Position numbers and translations under genes: made by a program
Shown: piece by piece, positions 50,763-59,564 of the stretch
How positions within the stretch are numbered: the first letter of the stretch is position 1
How the letters are laid out: each line of letters begins with the position of its first letter
Origin: Lachnospiraceae bacterium OF09-6
GTDB lineage: Bacteria; Bacillota; Clostridia; Lachnospirales; Lachnospiraceae
Direction: 5' to 3'
Assembly: GCA_003435055.1 (NCBI GenBank)
Contig: QUMM01000018.1
Location: 1-64,000 of the forward strand
Length of the DNA stretch: 64,000 nt
Notes under the pieces: model-generated
Told to the model about the DNA's origin: nothing
The model's input: the letters and a program-made list of their open reading frames with translations, nothing else
Databases searched by the model: none

Positions 50763-50852
50763 AAATCTTATGTCAAGTTTAATACCTAAAATTATTTTAT
50801 GGTTAATTCGCTTCGGCGTTTTAATAAATTCATACAATAGGGAGGAATTGTT

Positions 50853-51326
50853 ATGTCAATGTTAACTTGCAGAGAATGTGGAAAGGAATTTTCCGATAAA
50901 GCAGACAAATGTCCGAATTGTGGTGCGCCAGCTAGCTATTCGTATAAAGTTGGTGAGGTCTATGAGGTGCCTCAGTCCACCACCAAGAAAAAAATGAGTA
51001 AATGTCTGCTCATTTCATTCATTATTGGTGTTCTGTACATACTTTACAGTATCTCTTACTGGTCTGGTACTGCCGGAAGCGGTGCTGATACTGCTGAGCA
51101 GATCGGATCCGGTATTGCAACCGCTTTGGTTATGCCGCATTTGATCTGCACAGCCCTTGCCGTACTCTTCAATGGATTTGGCTTGTTCATGAAAAAGCGT
51201 GGCTTCGCATTAACTGGCGCAATCTTGTATACCGTTGCACTTGTATTATTTCCAATGTACTTCATGTTTGTCATTATCGAAGTAATTTTATCATTCATTG
51301 GATATGCAAAAACACCAAAAGACTGA
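50853..51326 (+). CDS. Zinc-ribbon membrane protein
   Basis: 157 residues. N-terminal zinc ribbon: CRECGKEFSDKADKCPNCGAP. Then three predicted membrane helices (near 50-70, 90-115, 120-150). AGGGAGGAATTG precedes the start. Such proteins often occur as cargo in Firmicutes prophages; function unknown. The preceding gap (50763-50852) shows no gene. Confidence 0.72.
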   Translation: MSMLTCRECGKEFSDKADKCPNCGAPASYSYKVGEVYEVPQSTTKKKMSKCLLISFIIGVLYILYSISYWSGTAGSGADTAEQIGSGIATALVMPHLICTALAVLFNGFGLFMKKRGFALTGAILYTVALVLFPMYFMFVIIEVILSFIGYAKTPKD

Positions 51327-51334
51327 TCCTATCC

Positions 51335-51360
51335 CCATCCCAGTACATTTGCTGGGATGG
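51335..51360 (+). terminator. Hairpin after the zinc-ribbon gene
   Basis: CCATCCCAG/CTGGGATGG (51335-51343 with 51352-51360), 9-bp stem and 8-nt loop, but only GAGAAATAAT follows, so termination is uncertain. Confidence 0.4.
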
Positions 51361-51438
51361 GAGAAATAATATGTTTACCCGGACAGCCGGGAGGGCGTAC
51401 AGCCATTCGTTCCGAGTCTTGCGGAAAGCGTGGTGCTT

Positions 51439-51519
51439 ATGAGTACATATGAGGAATTACAGATTATTCTTGGTATTGCCATGCTAATCATTGCAATTCT
51501 TAATTTGAAAAATAAGTAA
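51439..51519 (+). CDS. Type I toxin, holin-like small hydrophobic peptide
   Basis: 26 residues: MSTYEELQIILGIAMLIIAI then LNLKNK. A single membrane helix after a polar start with STYE is the hallmark of the putative holin-like toxin family of type I systems in Firmicutes (TxpA/BsrG class). The upstream GGAAAGC...GTGGTGCTT is where a ribosome would bind. The 3' end lies on a perfect 12-bp hairpin, and a convergent antisense RNA begins 93 bases beyond. Such peptides depolarise membranes unless silenced; in prophages they stabilise carriage. Confidence 0.75.
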   Translation: MSTYEELQIILGIAMLIIAILNLKNK

Positions 51520-51612
51520 GCCGCCCTGCTCTCTGGTAAAGAATAGGCGGCTTACTTAGCGTTTTGATTTACCGGGACGGATAGGCTTCATCTATCTTCC
51601 GGCTGTCTTGTT
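51505..51612 (-). ncRNA. Antisense RNA antitoxin to the type I toxin
   Basis: On the minus strand a perfect promoter, TTGACA (51642-51647), 17-bp spacer, TATAAT (51619-51624), would start an RNA near 51612. It runs leftward to a terminator made of AAGTAAGCCGCC/GGCGGCTTACTT (51514-51525 with 51546-51557), followed by TTATTTTTC (51505-51513). It therefore overlaps the toxin transcript 3' end including the last codons. This layout equals that of txpA/ratA and bsrG/SR4. Confidence 0.68.
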
Positions 51613-51677
51613 AAATACATTATAGATATGTTCAGCGGCTATGTCAATTATTTGCGACTATTTTTTTGCACATAAAA

Positions 51678-51902
51678 CTACATAGGATTCACAACGATTG
51701 AGATGCTTTTTGTTATATCGACAATCCCGTTGATTCCTGGGAAAAGTGGCTTCTCTGTTTTGTTGAAATTATCTTCTTCTGTCAACTTATAACACACTGA
51801 GTCCAGTAAGGAATACAGATCTCCTTCCTGTTCATATGTTTGTTTTATTTTGTTACCATCAACACTATGAAATGTTACTTCCGCCTTTAACAACATTTTC
51901 AT
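51678..51902 (-). CDS. Small phage protein, unknown function
   Basis: 74 residues: KAEVTFHSVDGNKIKQTYEQEGDLYSLLDSVCYKLTEEDNF then PGINGIVDITKSISIVVNP. Predicted alpha/beta. Divergent from the 204-residue gene; no function known. Confidence 0.6.
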   Translation of the reverse strand: MKMLLKAEVTFHSVDGNKIKQTYEQEGDLYSLLDSVCYKLTEEDNFNKTEKPLFPGINGIVDITKSISIVVNPM

Positions 51903-51924
51903 TTCTCCTTCTAGTGAGGTTATT

Positions 51925-52538
51925 ATGGACTATATAGACTATCGTTCTTATTTTGATGATTTTGACGTATCGATCTTACACGAAAAGAATATCATGAATA
52001 TCGCAAAAAGTATAGATTTCTTACTTTAATTGGGCGCTATCTAAATTCATGCATCCTGGAATTTAATCGTATAGATGACTGGGCGGGTTTACAACAGAGT
52101 CTTGGAACCCGTGTTGTTTCCGGTTTGGAAGCCTCAAAATATGAGCTTGTATTTTCAGATTTTCATTTTCTTCTAATATCTATGGATAAATGCTATAAAT
52201 ATGAACAGCAATTATATCTGCTCTTTAATCGTTCAGATAAAGCAACTGAATTGGCTTATAGTTCCTGTGTCTGTTCCATAAGACGAATGAGAAACACTCT
52301 TGAACATTCTGAGGAAAATATTAATACTGATTCACGCAATAATTCCTATGAATTACCTGATGAATTTTTACAAACAGGCTGGTCCTGGCTGGAATACCAG
52401 ATGTTATCCTTTTGCAATGGTGTATTTAGACTCAAGAATCTGACATTAACATTTTCAAATGATATGTTTGATCATATTATTAACCACTATAAAATACTTA
52501 TCGATATTTTTTATCAAGAAGTTTCTAATCTTACATAA
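51925..52538 (+). CDS. Protein of unknown function, apparent frameshift
   Basis: 204 residues if one base is added near 51968: DYIDYRSYFDDFD then RIDLTRKEYHEYRKKYRFLTLIGRYL and a helical body ending YEVSNLT-like (YQEVSNLT). The combined length becomes a multiple of three. Start at 51925 follows GTGAGG. Lies just before the integrase, where directionality factors are sometimes found, but size and composition give no direct support. Confidence 0.55.
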
Positions 52539-52589
52539 CGCAAAACCGCCCAGTGTTACCAGCACCGAACGGCTTTACATAGATTACTG

Positions 52590-52672
52590 TACGGTTCCGG
52601 AAGAACCGTGATATAACCTCATGGCATTAAGATTATATCACAATCCTCCGGCACCTGTACAGGTGTATTTTT
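52590..52672. promoter_or_regulatory. Integrase leader with nested inverted repeats
   Basis: Three structures in 85 bases: ACGGTTC/GAACCGT (52590-52608), GTGATATAA/TTATATCAC (52608-52616 with 52633-52641), and CACCTGTACAGGTG (52652-52665) followed by TATTTTTT. All precede the integrase ribosome site at 52697-52702. Possible attenuator or binding sites. Confidence 0.5.
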
Positions 52673-52713
52673 TATACTCTTTTTTCATACTTTGGGTAAG
52701 GAGGATTGATGGT

Positions 52714-54299
52714 ATGGAACAATATTGTATGTATTTGCGTAAGTCCCGTGCGGATCGGGAAGCGGAACAGCGTGGTGAAATGGAGACTCTTTCCAGGCAT
52801 GAAGCTGCTCTTCTGGCTCTGGCTGCCCGGAATCATCATCCGATCACGAAGATCTACCGTGAGGTAGTCTCTGGTGAAACAATTGCTGCACGTCCCTGTA
52901 TGCAGGAACTGCTTTCTGAAGTAGAAGCCGGCATCTGGACCGGTGTCTACGTTATGGAAATAGAGCGTCTGGCCAGAGGTGATACCATAGATCAGGGTGT
53001 GGTTTCCAGAGCTTTTCGTTTAAGCAGTACGCTGATCATCACACCAATCAAGACCTACCATCCGGATAATGAATTCGATGAAGAATATTTTGAGTTTGGC
53101 CTGTTCATGAGCCGCCGGGAATATGCCACCATCAAGCGCCGCCTGCAACGTGGCCGGGAGGCTTCCGTCCGGGAAGGAAAATATATCGGAAATAGAACAC
53201 CTTATGGATATTATCGTGAGAAGATTCCTCATGACAAAGGTTTCCGTCTTGTTCCTGATCCTGATCAGGCTGATGTAGTACGTAACATCTATAAATGGTA
53301 TTGTAACGGAATTCCTGCAGATGGTGTTTCTCCCACTACCTTTGGTATGGCAAAAATTCGTGACAGATTGAATGGCCTTGGTATTCCTGCTGCCACTGGT
53401 GGTCCATGGACGATCTCTTCTATCAGCGGAATCCTGCAGAATCCAGTGTATACTGGAAAGATCCGTCACAACTACCGCCCTGCCGAAAAGAGCCTGTCAG
53501 GTGGCGTGATCACTGTCAGACGCCCACGTAACGGATCCGGAGATCTTTACGATGGACTTCACGAAGCAATCATCAGTCAGGAATCCTTTGATATGGTTCA
53601 GGATTTTATGAGAAATCGTAAGCTGCCGTCTATTCCTTACAAGAAAAAAATGGCTAATCCGCTTTCCGGAATCGTTCGCTGCAGTGTCTGTGGGAAAGTC
53701 ATGATTCGCGACCTTATCAAAGTGGCCGGCAATGTACTCTCATGTGTCAGACCGCACATTGCGCAACAGTTGCTTCTGATCTGGATGACGTAGAAAAAGA
53801 GATTCTGAACGGTCTGGCCGAATGGCTAAAAGATTATAAACTGCAATGGAATATCCCTGATTCTGCTGACTCCTCTCCTGCCGTATCCATGCTGCAGACT
53901 CAGCTGCTACAGAAACGCAAAGAAGAAGAACGGCTCCAGTCTCAGCTGGACAATACCTATGATCTTCTGGAACAGGGTATCTATACAAAAGATGTCTTCC
54001 TGACTCGTAATAAAATGGTTGTGGAAAAATTAGAAGAGATTCATATTTCAATTGATTCTCTTGAAAAAGAAATTGTGCTGGAGCAAAAACGCCTCCAGGC
54101 AAAAATAGATGTAATCCCTAAAGTAGAAAATATCCTGGATGTGTACTGGACACTTCCGGATGCGAAATCGAAAAATGATCTGTTAAAATCTGTGCTGGAT
54201 AAAGTCATCTACACCAAATCGGGACGAAATGGTCCACATCGGAAAGTACATTATACTTTCGCTCTCGACCTTTATCCCAGGTTGCCAAAAAGCCCGTAA
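52714..54299 (+). CDS. int: Large serine recombinase (phage integrase), apparent frameshift
   Basis: About 528 residues if one base is added near 53745-53757. N-terminal resolvase domain with the catalytic Ser in YLRKSRAD and VVSGETIAARPCMQELL...VYVMEIERLARG. Recombinase domain with GNRTPYGYYRE and NPVYTGKIRHNYR. Zinc ribbon RCSVCGKVM...LSC...HC. A coiled coil (LLQKRKEEERLQSQLDNTYDLLE) precedes the C-terminal PDAKSKNDLLKSVLDKVIYTK. It recombines attP with attB within cotJC. Start 52714 (MEQYCMYLRK) follows AAGGAGG; an in-frame ATG at 52621 would add 31 residues without a ribosome site. Confidence 0.88.
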
Positions 54300-54319
54300 A
54301 TACGGGCTTTTTGCATAAT

Positions 54320-54343
54320 GTCCAACATCCATGTACTGACGAA
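54320..54343. other. attR: right prophage junction with phage arm
   Basis: GTCCAACATCCATGTAC (54320-54336), TGAC, then the shared GAA (54341-54343) and cotJC DNA. The arm pairs perfectly with that at 13391-13407. Confidence 0.88.
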
Positions 54344-54783
54344 CTGGCCCATCTGGAGATGGTTTCCACCATTGTCCACCAGCTTACCTGCAATCTTTCT
54401 ATGGATGAAATTGAAAAATCTGGTTTTGGGCCATATTATATTGACCATACAGTAGCCGTATGGCCACAGGCGGCTGGTGGCGTTCCATTTAATGCCTGTG
54501 AATTTCAGTCTAAAGGCGATCCGATTACCGATCTTCATGAAGATCTCGCTGCCGAACAAAAGGCTCGAAGCACCTACGATAATATTCTCCGTGTAGTAGC
54601 AATATGCCGGAAATTGCAGATCCGATCCGCTTTCTGAGAGCAAGAGAAGTGGTACACTATCAGCGCTTCGGAGAAGCACTGCGTATGATTCAGGATGATC
54701 TGGATTCCAGAAACTTCTACGGTTACAATCCTGCGTTTGACAAACCTGTTGCCTGTCTGCCAGCCACAGATACTTGCCAGTAG
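54341..54783 (+). CDS. cotJC: CotJC, C-terminal part, displaced by the prophage, apparent frameshift
   Basis: Continues the interrupted protein: ELAHLEMVSTIVHQLT, GPYYIDHTVAVWPQAAGGVPFN, SKGDPITDLHEDLAAEQKARSTY, typical of the Mn-catalase-like coat protein. After 54593 the frame breaks; adding one base gives NILRVSSNMPEIADPIRFLRAREVVHYQRFGEAL and the natural end TDTCQ at 54783. Without excision it has no start of its own. Whether the base is truly missing decides if excision would give a working gene. Confidence 0.85.
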
Positions 54784-54807
54784 CAATAATATTTTTTTCT
54801 ATGAAAG

Positions 54808-54837
54808 AACCGGTTCCTGAATATACGGGAACCGGTT
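54808..54837 (+). terminator. Terminator of the cotJ operon
   Basis: AACCGGTTCC/GGAACCGGTT (54808-54817 with 54828-54837), perfect 10-bp stem, followed by GTATAGATT; weak U-tract. Confidence 0.55.
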
Positions 54838-54842
54838 GTATA

Positions 54843-55023
54843 GATTCCGACAAAGAAATCATCCCAGCGAATATGTAAGTAAAGTATTCAAAATTCAAAG
54901 CCAGAGAAGAACTGGCAATTGCTGCTTCTCCAAAACTGTTGATACCACTCTGAATAAATACATTCGATACTGAAAAGATCGCTCCCCGTATTACTGCAGG
55001 TATCCCAATTATCAGTTTTTGAT
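54843..55023 (-). pseudogene. MATE-family remnant
   Basis: The minus strand encodes KLIIGIPAVIRGAIFSVSNV, then QSGINSFGEAAIASSSLALNFEYFTYIFAG, an internal piece (about 55 residues, middle of the protein) of a MATE transporter. It lacks both ends. It is not the missing part of the remnant at 7646-8113 in any simple way. Confidence 0.68.
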
Positions 55024-55050
55024 ATCAAAAGATGATATTAACAACACTAT

Positions 55051-55116
55051 AAAACACCCCCAAACGCTTTTCACTTAGTAGATATAACTAATTTTCAAGG
55101 CGCTTAGGGGTGTTTT
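55051..55116 (-). terminator. Terminator of the glycolytic cluster
   Basis: AAAACACCCC/GGGGTGTTTT (55051-55060 with 55107-55116) with further pairing inward. On the minus strand TATAG follows; lies after tpiA. Confidence 0.65.
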
Positions 55117-55152
55117 GATGTGTTTTATTTGTCAATTCTCAACAAATTCTGC

Positions 55153-55905
55153 TTATTTGTTGTAGTTTACGATCTTTCCGAAGTCTGGCTTCAGAGCTGC
55201 TCCACCGATCAGACCACCATCGATGTCTGGCTTGGAAAGAAGTTCAGCTGCGTTACCTGCATTCATGGATCCGCCGTACTGGATACGAACTGCTTCTGCA
55301 GTAGCTTCATCGTACATCTCAGCGATTGTGTGACGAATCATTGCACAAACTTCCTGCGCCTGGTCAGCTGTTGCTGTCTTACCTGTTCCGATTGCCCAGA
55401 TTGGTTCGTAAGCGATTACCATTGTCTTAACCTGGTCTGCTGTTACACCTTCCAGATCAGCTTTGATCTGAAGATTAATCCAGTCTTTGTATGCATTTCT
55501 TTCACGAAGTTCAAGAGATTCTCCGCAGCAAAGGATTGGTGTCAGGCCTGATGCAAATGCCTTGAGCACTTTCTTGTTTAAAAGAGCATCATCTTCTTTG
55601 AAGTAATCACGACGTTCTGAATGGCCGATAATTACATATTTTACACCTGCATCCAAAAGCATTGGTGCAGAAATTTCTCCTGTGTATGCTCCCTTGTCTT
55701 CGATGTAGAAGTTTTCAGCTCCAACAGCTACGTTAGAGCCTTTTACAGCTTCTACAACTGGTACGATATCAATTGCTGGTACGCAATATACAACATCTAC
55801 ATCTGGATTTACTACCAGGTCTTTCAGTGTATTTACTAATTCTACTGCCTGACTTGGAGTCATGTTCATTTTCCAGTTTCCCGCGATAATTTTCTTTCTT
55901 GCCAT
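55153..55905 (-). CDS. tpiA: Triose-phosphate isomerase
   Basis: 250 residues from the Met at 55905 ([14 protein letters not shown]), normal length. Catalytic motifs: GNWKMN (Lys), IGHSERR (His), [11 protein letters not shown] (Glu) and the GGAAL-type phosphate loop at the C-terminus. Interconverts dihydroxyacetone phosphate and glyceraldehyde 3-phosphate. GAGGATAAG precedes the start; the longer frame to 55950 has none. Last gene of gap-pgk-tpiA. Confidence 0.97.
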   Translation of the reverse strand: MARKKIIAGNWKMNMTPSQAVELVNTLKDLVVNPDVDVVYCVPAIDIVPVVEAVKGSNVAVGAENFYIEDKGAYTGEISAPMLLDAGVKYVIIGHSERRDYFKEDDALLNKKVLKAFASGLTPILCCGESLELRERNAYKDWINLQIKADLEGVTADQVKTMVIAYEPIWAIGTGKTATADQAQEVCAMIRHTIAEMYDEATAEAVRIQYGGSMNAGNAAELLSKPDIDGGLIGGAALKPDFGKIVNYNK

Positions 55906-55937
55906 CGTCTTATCCTCGATTCTGATTTTATTTTTAT

Positions 55938-56080
55938 CACAACTGTTCAAAGCCGCCCTCCAGAATGCTGCACATTTCGTCGGTGTGGCGTATTCGCCAA
56001 ATAAATTTTCAAAAACAGGATTAAAACGTAAGCATTTTATACCTGTTTTGTGAAATTTTGCCTGGCTCTGAACAGTTACA
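55938..56080 (-). other. Structured spacer between pgk and tpiA
   Basis: The ends of this 130-bp gap pair as AACTGTTCA(AA)GCC with GGCT(C)TGAACAGTT, closing a hairpin-rich region. On the mRNA it may be an RNA-processing or stability element. No gene seen. Confidence 0.4.
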
Positions 56081-56082
56081 TT

Positions 56083-57306
56083 TTATTTGTCGTCAGCTGC
56101 CATAACACCTGGGAGTTCTTTTCCTTCCAGGAATTCCAGGGATGCTCCACCACCTGTAGAGATGTGACTCATCTTGTCACCAAATCCCAGCTGATTTACT
56201 GCTGCTGCAGAGTCACCACCACCAATAATAGTTGTAGCATCTGTCTCAGCCAGTGCTTTTGCAACTGCGATGGTACCTTTTGCAAGAATAGGGTTCTCAA
56301 ATACACCCATAGGTCCGTTCCATACAACAGTCTTTGCTGTCTTTACAGCATCTGCATACAGAGCCTGTGTCTTAGGTCCGATATCCATACCCATCTTATC
56401 TGCCGGAATCTTATCAGAATCTACTTCTACTGTAGCGATCTCAGCATCAATTGGGTTCGGGAATTCGCCTGTGCATACAGTATCGATTGGAAGAAGAAGT
56501 TTTTTGCCAAGCTTTTCTGCTTTTTCCATCATTTCTTTGCAGTAATCCAGTTTTGTTTCATCGCAAAGAGATGTTCCGATTTCATATCCTTTTGCTTTCA
56601 GGAATGTGTAAGCCATACCACCACCAATAATCAGGGTATCACATTTTTCCAGAAGGTTAGAGATAACATTCAGTTTATCAGCTACTTTTGCGCCGCCCAG
56701 GATTGCTACGAAAGGTCTTACCGGATTCTCTACTGCATTACCAAGGAATGCAATTTCTTTTTCCATCAGATATCCAACTGCATTTTCTCCGCCTTTTGCT
56801 TTGATGAACTTTGTAACGCCAGCTACAGAAGCATGTGCTCTGTGAGAAGATCCGAATGCATCGCAAACATAAATGTCTGCCAAATCAGCCAGTTCTTTGC
56901 TGAATTCTTCACCATTCTTTGTTTCTTCTGCGCCACGGAAACGGGTATTCTGAAGAAGTACTACATCTCCTTCTTTCATCTCTTCCACTGCTTTGGTAGC
57001 AGCTTCACCTGTTACATGATAATCAGATACGAATACAACTTCTTTGCCAAGCTTTTCGGAAAGTCTCTTTGCAACTGGTGCAAGAGATTCGCCTTCGTTC
57101 GGGCCATTCTTTACTTTTCCAAGGTGAGAACAAAGAATTACTTTCGCTCCATCTTTGATCAGTTTGTTGATGGTTGGCAGTGCTGCTACAATACGTGTCT
57201 CATCTGTGATTTCACCATTCTTTAATGGTACATTGAAGTCACATCTTACCAGAACGCGTTTTCCCTTTGCATTGATATCATCTACTGTTTTTTTACTTAA
57301 TCCCAT
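56083..57306 (-). CDS. pgk: Phosphoglycerate kinase
   Basis: 407 residues, full length. [22 protein letters not shown] (the usual SHLGRPKG region), [38 protein letters not shown] and [14 protein letters not shown] with [14 protein letters not shown]. Makes ATP from 1,3-bisphosphoglycerate. 108 bp after gap with a terminator between, so it may depend on read-through or have its own promoter. Confidence 0.97.
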   Translation of the reverse strand: MGLSKKTVDDINAKGKRVLVRCDFNVPLKNGEITDETRIVAALPTINKLIKDGAKVILCSHLGKVKNGPNEGESLAPVAKRLSEKLGKEVVFVSDYHVTGEAATKAVEEMKEGDVVLLQNTRFRGAEETKNGEEFSKELADLADIYVCDAFGSSHRAHASVAGVTKFIKAKGGENAVGYLMEKEIAFLGNAVENPVRPFVAILGGAKVADKLNVISNLLEKCDTLIIGGGMAYTFLKAKGYEIGTSLCDETKLDYCKEMMEKAEKLGKKLLLPIDTVCTGEFPNPIDAEIATVEVDSDKIPADKMGMDIGPKTQALYADAVKTAKTVVWNGPMGVFENPILAKGTIAVAKALAETDATTIIGGGDSAAAVNQLGFGDKMSHISTGGGASLEFLEGKELPGVMAADDK

Positions 57307-57364
57307 TGTCGTAACCTCCGTTATATCTTCAGACTGAGTTTGTCTGAAAGATCATGATAATAAA

Positions 57365-57393
57365 ATGAGGCCCGGTCCATATAAGACCGGACC
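57365..57393 (-). terminator. Terminator/attenuator between gap and pgk
   Basis: GAGG(C)CCGGTC with GACCGG(A)CCTC (one mismatch), 7-nt loop, then TTTTATTATC on the minus strand. It probably lowers pgk-tpiA relative to gap. Confidence 0.75.
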
Positions 57394-57414
57394 TCTGATA
57401 GGTCTTGATAATAC

Positions 57415-58428
57415 TTATGCTAATTCGCTGAAGTATTTGATTGTACGAACCATCTGGCTTACATAGCTGTTTTCGTTGTCATACCAAGAAACAACCTGTA
57501 CCTGAGATGTTCCATCTTCAAGGTTAACTACCATTGTCTGTGTAGCATCAAACAGAGAACCGAATCTCATACCAACGATATCGCTGGATACAATTTCATC
57601 TGTGTTGTAACCGAAAGATTCTGTAGCTGCTGCTTTCATAGCTGCATTGATTTCTTCTACAGTAGCTTTTCCTTTTACTACTGCGTTCAGGATTGTTGTA
57701 GATCCTGTAGGGGTCGGTACACGCTGAGCAGCACCGATCAGTTTGCCATTCAGTTCTGGGATAACCAGACCGATTGCTTTTGCAGCACCTGTGCTGTTAG
57801 GAACGATGTTGATTGCACCTGCACGAGATCTTCTGAGGTCACCTTTTCTCTGTGGTCCGTCAAGGATCATCTGGTCACCTGTGTAAGCGTGAATTGTGCA
57901 CATGATACCGGACTGAATTGGCATATAGTCATTAAGAGCTTTAGCCATAGGAGCCAGGCAGTTTGTTGTACAAGAAGCTGCAGAAATTACTGTATCTTCT
58001 GGCTTCAGTGTTTCATGGTTTACATTGTAAACGATGGTAGGAAGGTCATTTCCGGCTGGAGCAGAGATAACAACTTTACGAGCACCAGCTTTGATGTGTG
58101 CTTCTGCTTTTGCTTTGGATGTATAGAAACCTGTACATTCCAGAACTACGTCTACGCCGATTTCTCCCCATGGAAGGTTAGCAGCATCTGCTTCTTTGTA
58201 GATCTTGATTTCTTTTCCATCAACTGTGATAGAATCTTCACCTGCTGTTACTGTATCAGCCAGAGCATATTTACCCTGAGATGAATCATACTTTAACAGA
58301 TGTGCAAGCATTTTAGGGCTTGTTAAATCGTTGATTGCTACTACTTCATAACCTTCTGCACCAAACATCTGTCTGAATGCAAGACGACCGATACGGCCGA
58401 ATCCATTGATCGCTACTTTTACTGCCAT
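57415..58428 (-). CDS. gap: Glyceraldehyde-3-phosphate dehydrogenase
   Basis: 337 residues. NAD-binding [14 protein letters not shown] at the N-terminus with Asp in AINDL (NAD preference), catalytic Cys in [12 protein letters not shown], and [26 protein letters not shown] near the end. Oxidises glyceraldehyde 3-phosphate to 1,3-bisphosphoglycerate. AGGAGG precedes the start, and a promoter with a palindrome lies upstream. Confidence 0.97.
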   Translation of the reverse strand: MAVKVAINGFGRIGRLAFRQMFGAEGYEVVAINDLTSPKMLAHLLKYDSSQGKYALADTVTAGEDSITVDGKEIKIYKEADAANLPWGEIGVDVVLECTGFYTSKAKAEAHIKAGARKVVISAPAGNDLPTIVYNVNHETLKPEDTVISAASCTTNCLAPMAKALNDYMPIQSGIMCTIHAYTGDQMILDGPQRKGDLRRSRAGAINIVPNSTGAAKAIGLVIPELNGKLIGAAQRVPTPTGSTTILNAVVKGKATVEEINAAMKAAATESFGYNTDEIVSSDIVGMRFGSLFDATQTMVVNLEDGTSQVQVVSWYDNENSYVSQMVRTIKYFSELA

Positions 58429-58488
58429 AATCGTAATTCCTCCTGAGAATTTAATTAAAAAATTTTATCTGACAAAGCAGATCGTTTC

Positions 58489-58549
58489 TGTTCCTATTTA
58501 GGAACATCAACCCACTTGTTATTCTACTCAATTTAGGCAAAAAATTCAA
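58489..58549 (-). promoter_or_regulatory. gap promoter with 18-bp palindrome
   Basis: TTGAAT (58544-58549), 17-bp spacer, TAGAAT (58521-58526) on the minus strand. A palindrome with 8-bp arms, TGTTCCTA-TT-TAGGAACA, at 58489-58506 lies about 15 bp downstream of the -10. It may be an operator or an mRNA 5' hairpin. Confidence 0.6.
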
Positions 58550-58695
58550 GGTCTTTTTCATGTTTTTGGTTTGATTTGGAAATATGTATATTTGACATCC
58601 CATATTTTTTCTTATATTATAAAAAATGACAAATTTTAAACAGACTTTTATTTTGTTCTATATTAAAAACATTTTTATAAAGGAGTAACTCCGTC

Positions 58696-59504
58696 ATGAA
58701 ATGTGATTTTCATATACATTCTTCTTTTTCCGGTGACTCGGACACCCCTATGCCGGCTATGATTGAACGTGCCATTACTCTTGGACTTGATACGATCTGC
58801 TTCACTGAACATTATGATGAAGATTATCCGGAAGGTGAGGAAAATTTTTCTCTTGCTGTTTCTGATTACTACGAAACGCTCTGTACTTTGAAAAAACAAT
58901 ATTGTTCCAAAATCAACATTTGTTTGGTGTGGAACTTGGTATGCAATCTCATCTTGGTAATCTGTATACAAAGTACGTACAATCCTGGCCATTTGATTTT
59001 GTCATTGCATCTCAGCATCTTCTGGATCATACAGACCCTTATTATCCAGCTTATTGGAAAAATAAAAATCCATCAGATGTCATACGCCATTATTTTAAAG
59101 AAACTCTTCAGAACCTGAAGTCTATGCAGGGCGAATACGATACCCTGGCTCACCTGGACTATATTGTGCGTTATGCAGGTTCCGGATTTACTTCTTATCA
59201 TTACGATGAATATGCTGATGTAATTGATCCAATTTTAAGATATCTGATCGAGCAGGACAAATGTCTGGAAGTGAATACCGCCGGATTTAAATATGGACTT
59301 GGGCATCCGAATCCATGCGAAGAAGTTCTGAAGCGTTATCGTCAGCTGGGTGGTGAGAAGATCACTATTGGTTCAGACGGACACCGGCCGGAACATATCG
59401 CCTATAACTTTGACCACCTTCAGGATCTGCTTAACCATATTGGTTTTCAGTACTACTGCATCTTCCAGAAGCGAAAATCGGAGTTTCGCAGACTTGACAG
59501 ATAA
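58696..59504 (+). CDS. hisJ: PHP-domain histidinol-phosphatase (HisJ type), apparent frameshift
   Basis: 269 residues if one base is added near 58906. KCDFHIHSSFSGDS, CFTEHYDEDYPEG, then ELGMQSHL, FDFVIASQHLLDHTDPYY, TLAHLDYIVRYAG, ITIGSDGHRP: metal-binding PHP motifs of the HisJ/HisK family, which dephosphorylates histidinol phosphate. No other his genes are near, so the substrate is not certain. AAAGGAGTAAC precedes the start. Divergent from gap. Confidence 0.82.
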
Positions 59505-59551
59505 AAAACAGGAAAGAGACATTCTATATTTCCCCGTCTCTTTCCTGTTTT
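59505..59551. terminator. Strong bidirectional terminator between hisJ and mnmA
   Basis: 16-bp perfect stem: AAAACAGGAAAGAGAC (59505-59520) with GTCTCTTTCCTGTTTT (59536-59551), A/T-rich flanks on both sides. Confidence 0.88.
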
Positions 59552-59564
59552 TGTGCTTCTAGCT

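Larger units (their letters stand above)
13385..54340. mobile_element. Complete siphovirus-type prophage integrated in cotJC
   Basis: About 40.96 kb between the two GAA cores, bounded by split cotJC halves and inverted phage arms. It holds a full set of modules: large serine integrase, CI/Cro switch, replication, terminase, portal, scaffold, capsid, head-tail joining, tail tube, chaperones, tape measure, tail tip, fibres with a recombinase, holin and endolysin. Most genes are on the minus strand. Several carry single-base indels that may be sequencing errors, so activity cannot be judged from this sequence. Confidence 0.95.

Noticed and set aside
13385..54343. tRNA gene as integration site, or CRISPR array in the window
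   Set aside because: The junctions are in cotJC, no tRNA is seen at either end, and no regularly spaced repeats were found anywhere.
7646..55023. The two MATE remnants as halves of one gene split by the prophage or an inversion
   Set aside because: They lie on both sides of many intact core genes and their segments do not join into one complete protein.
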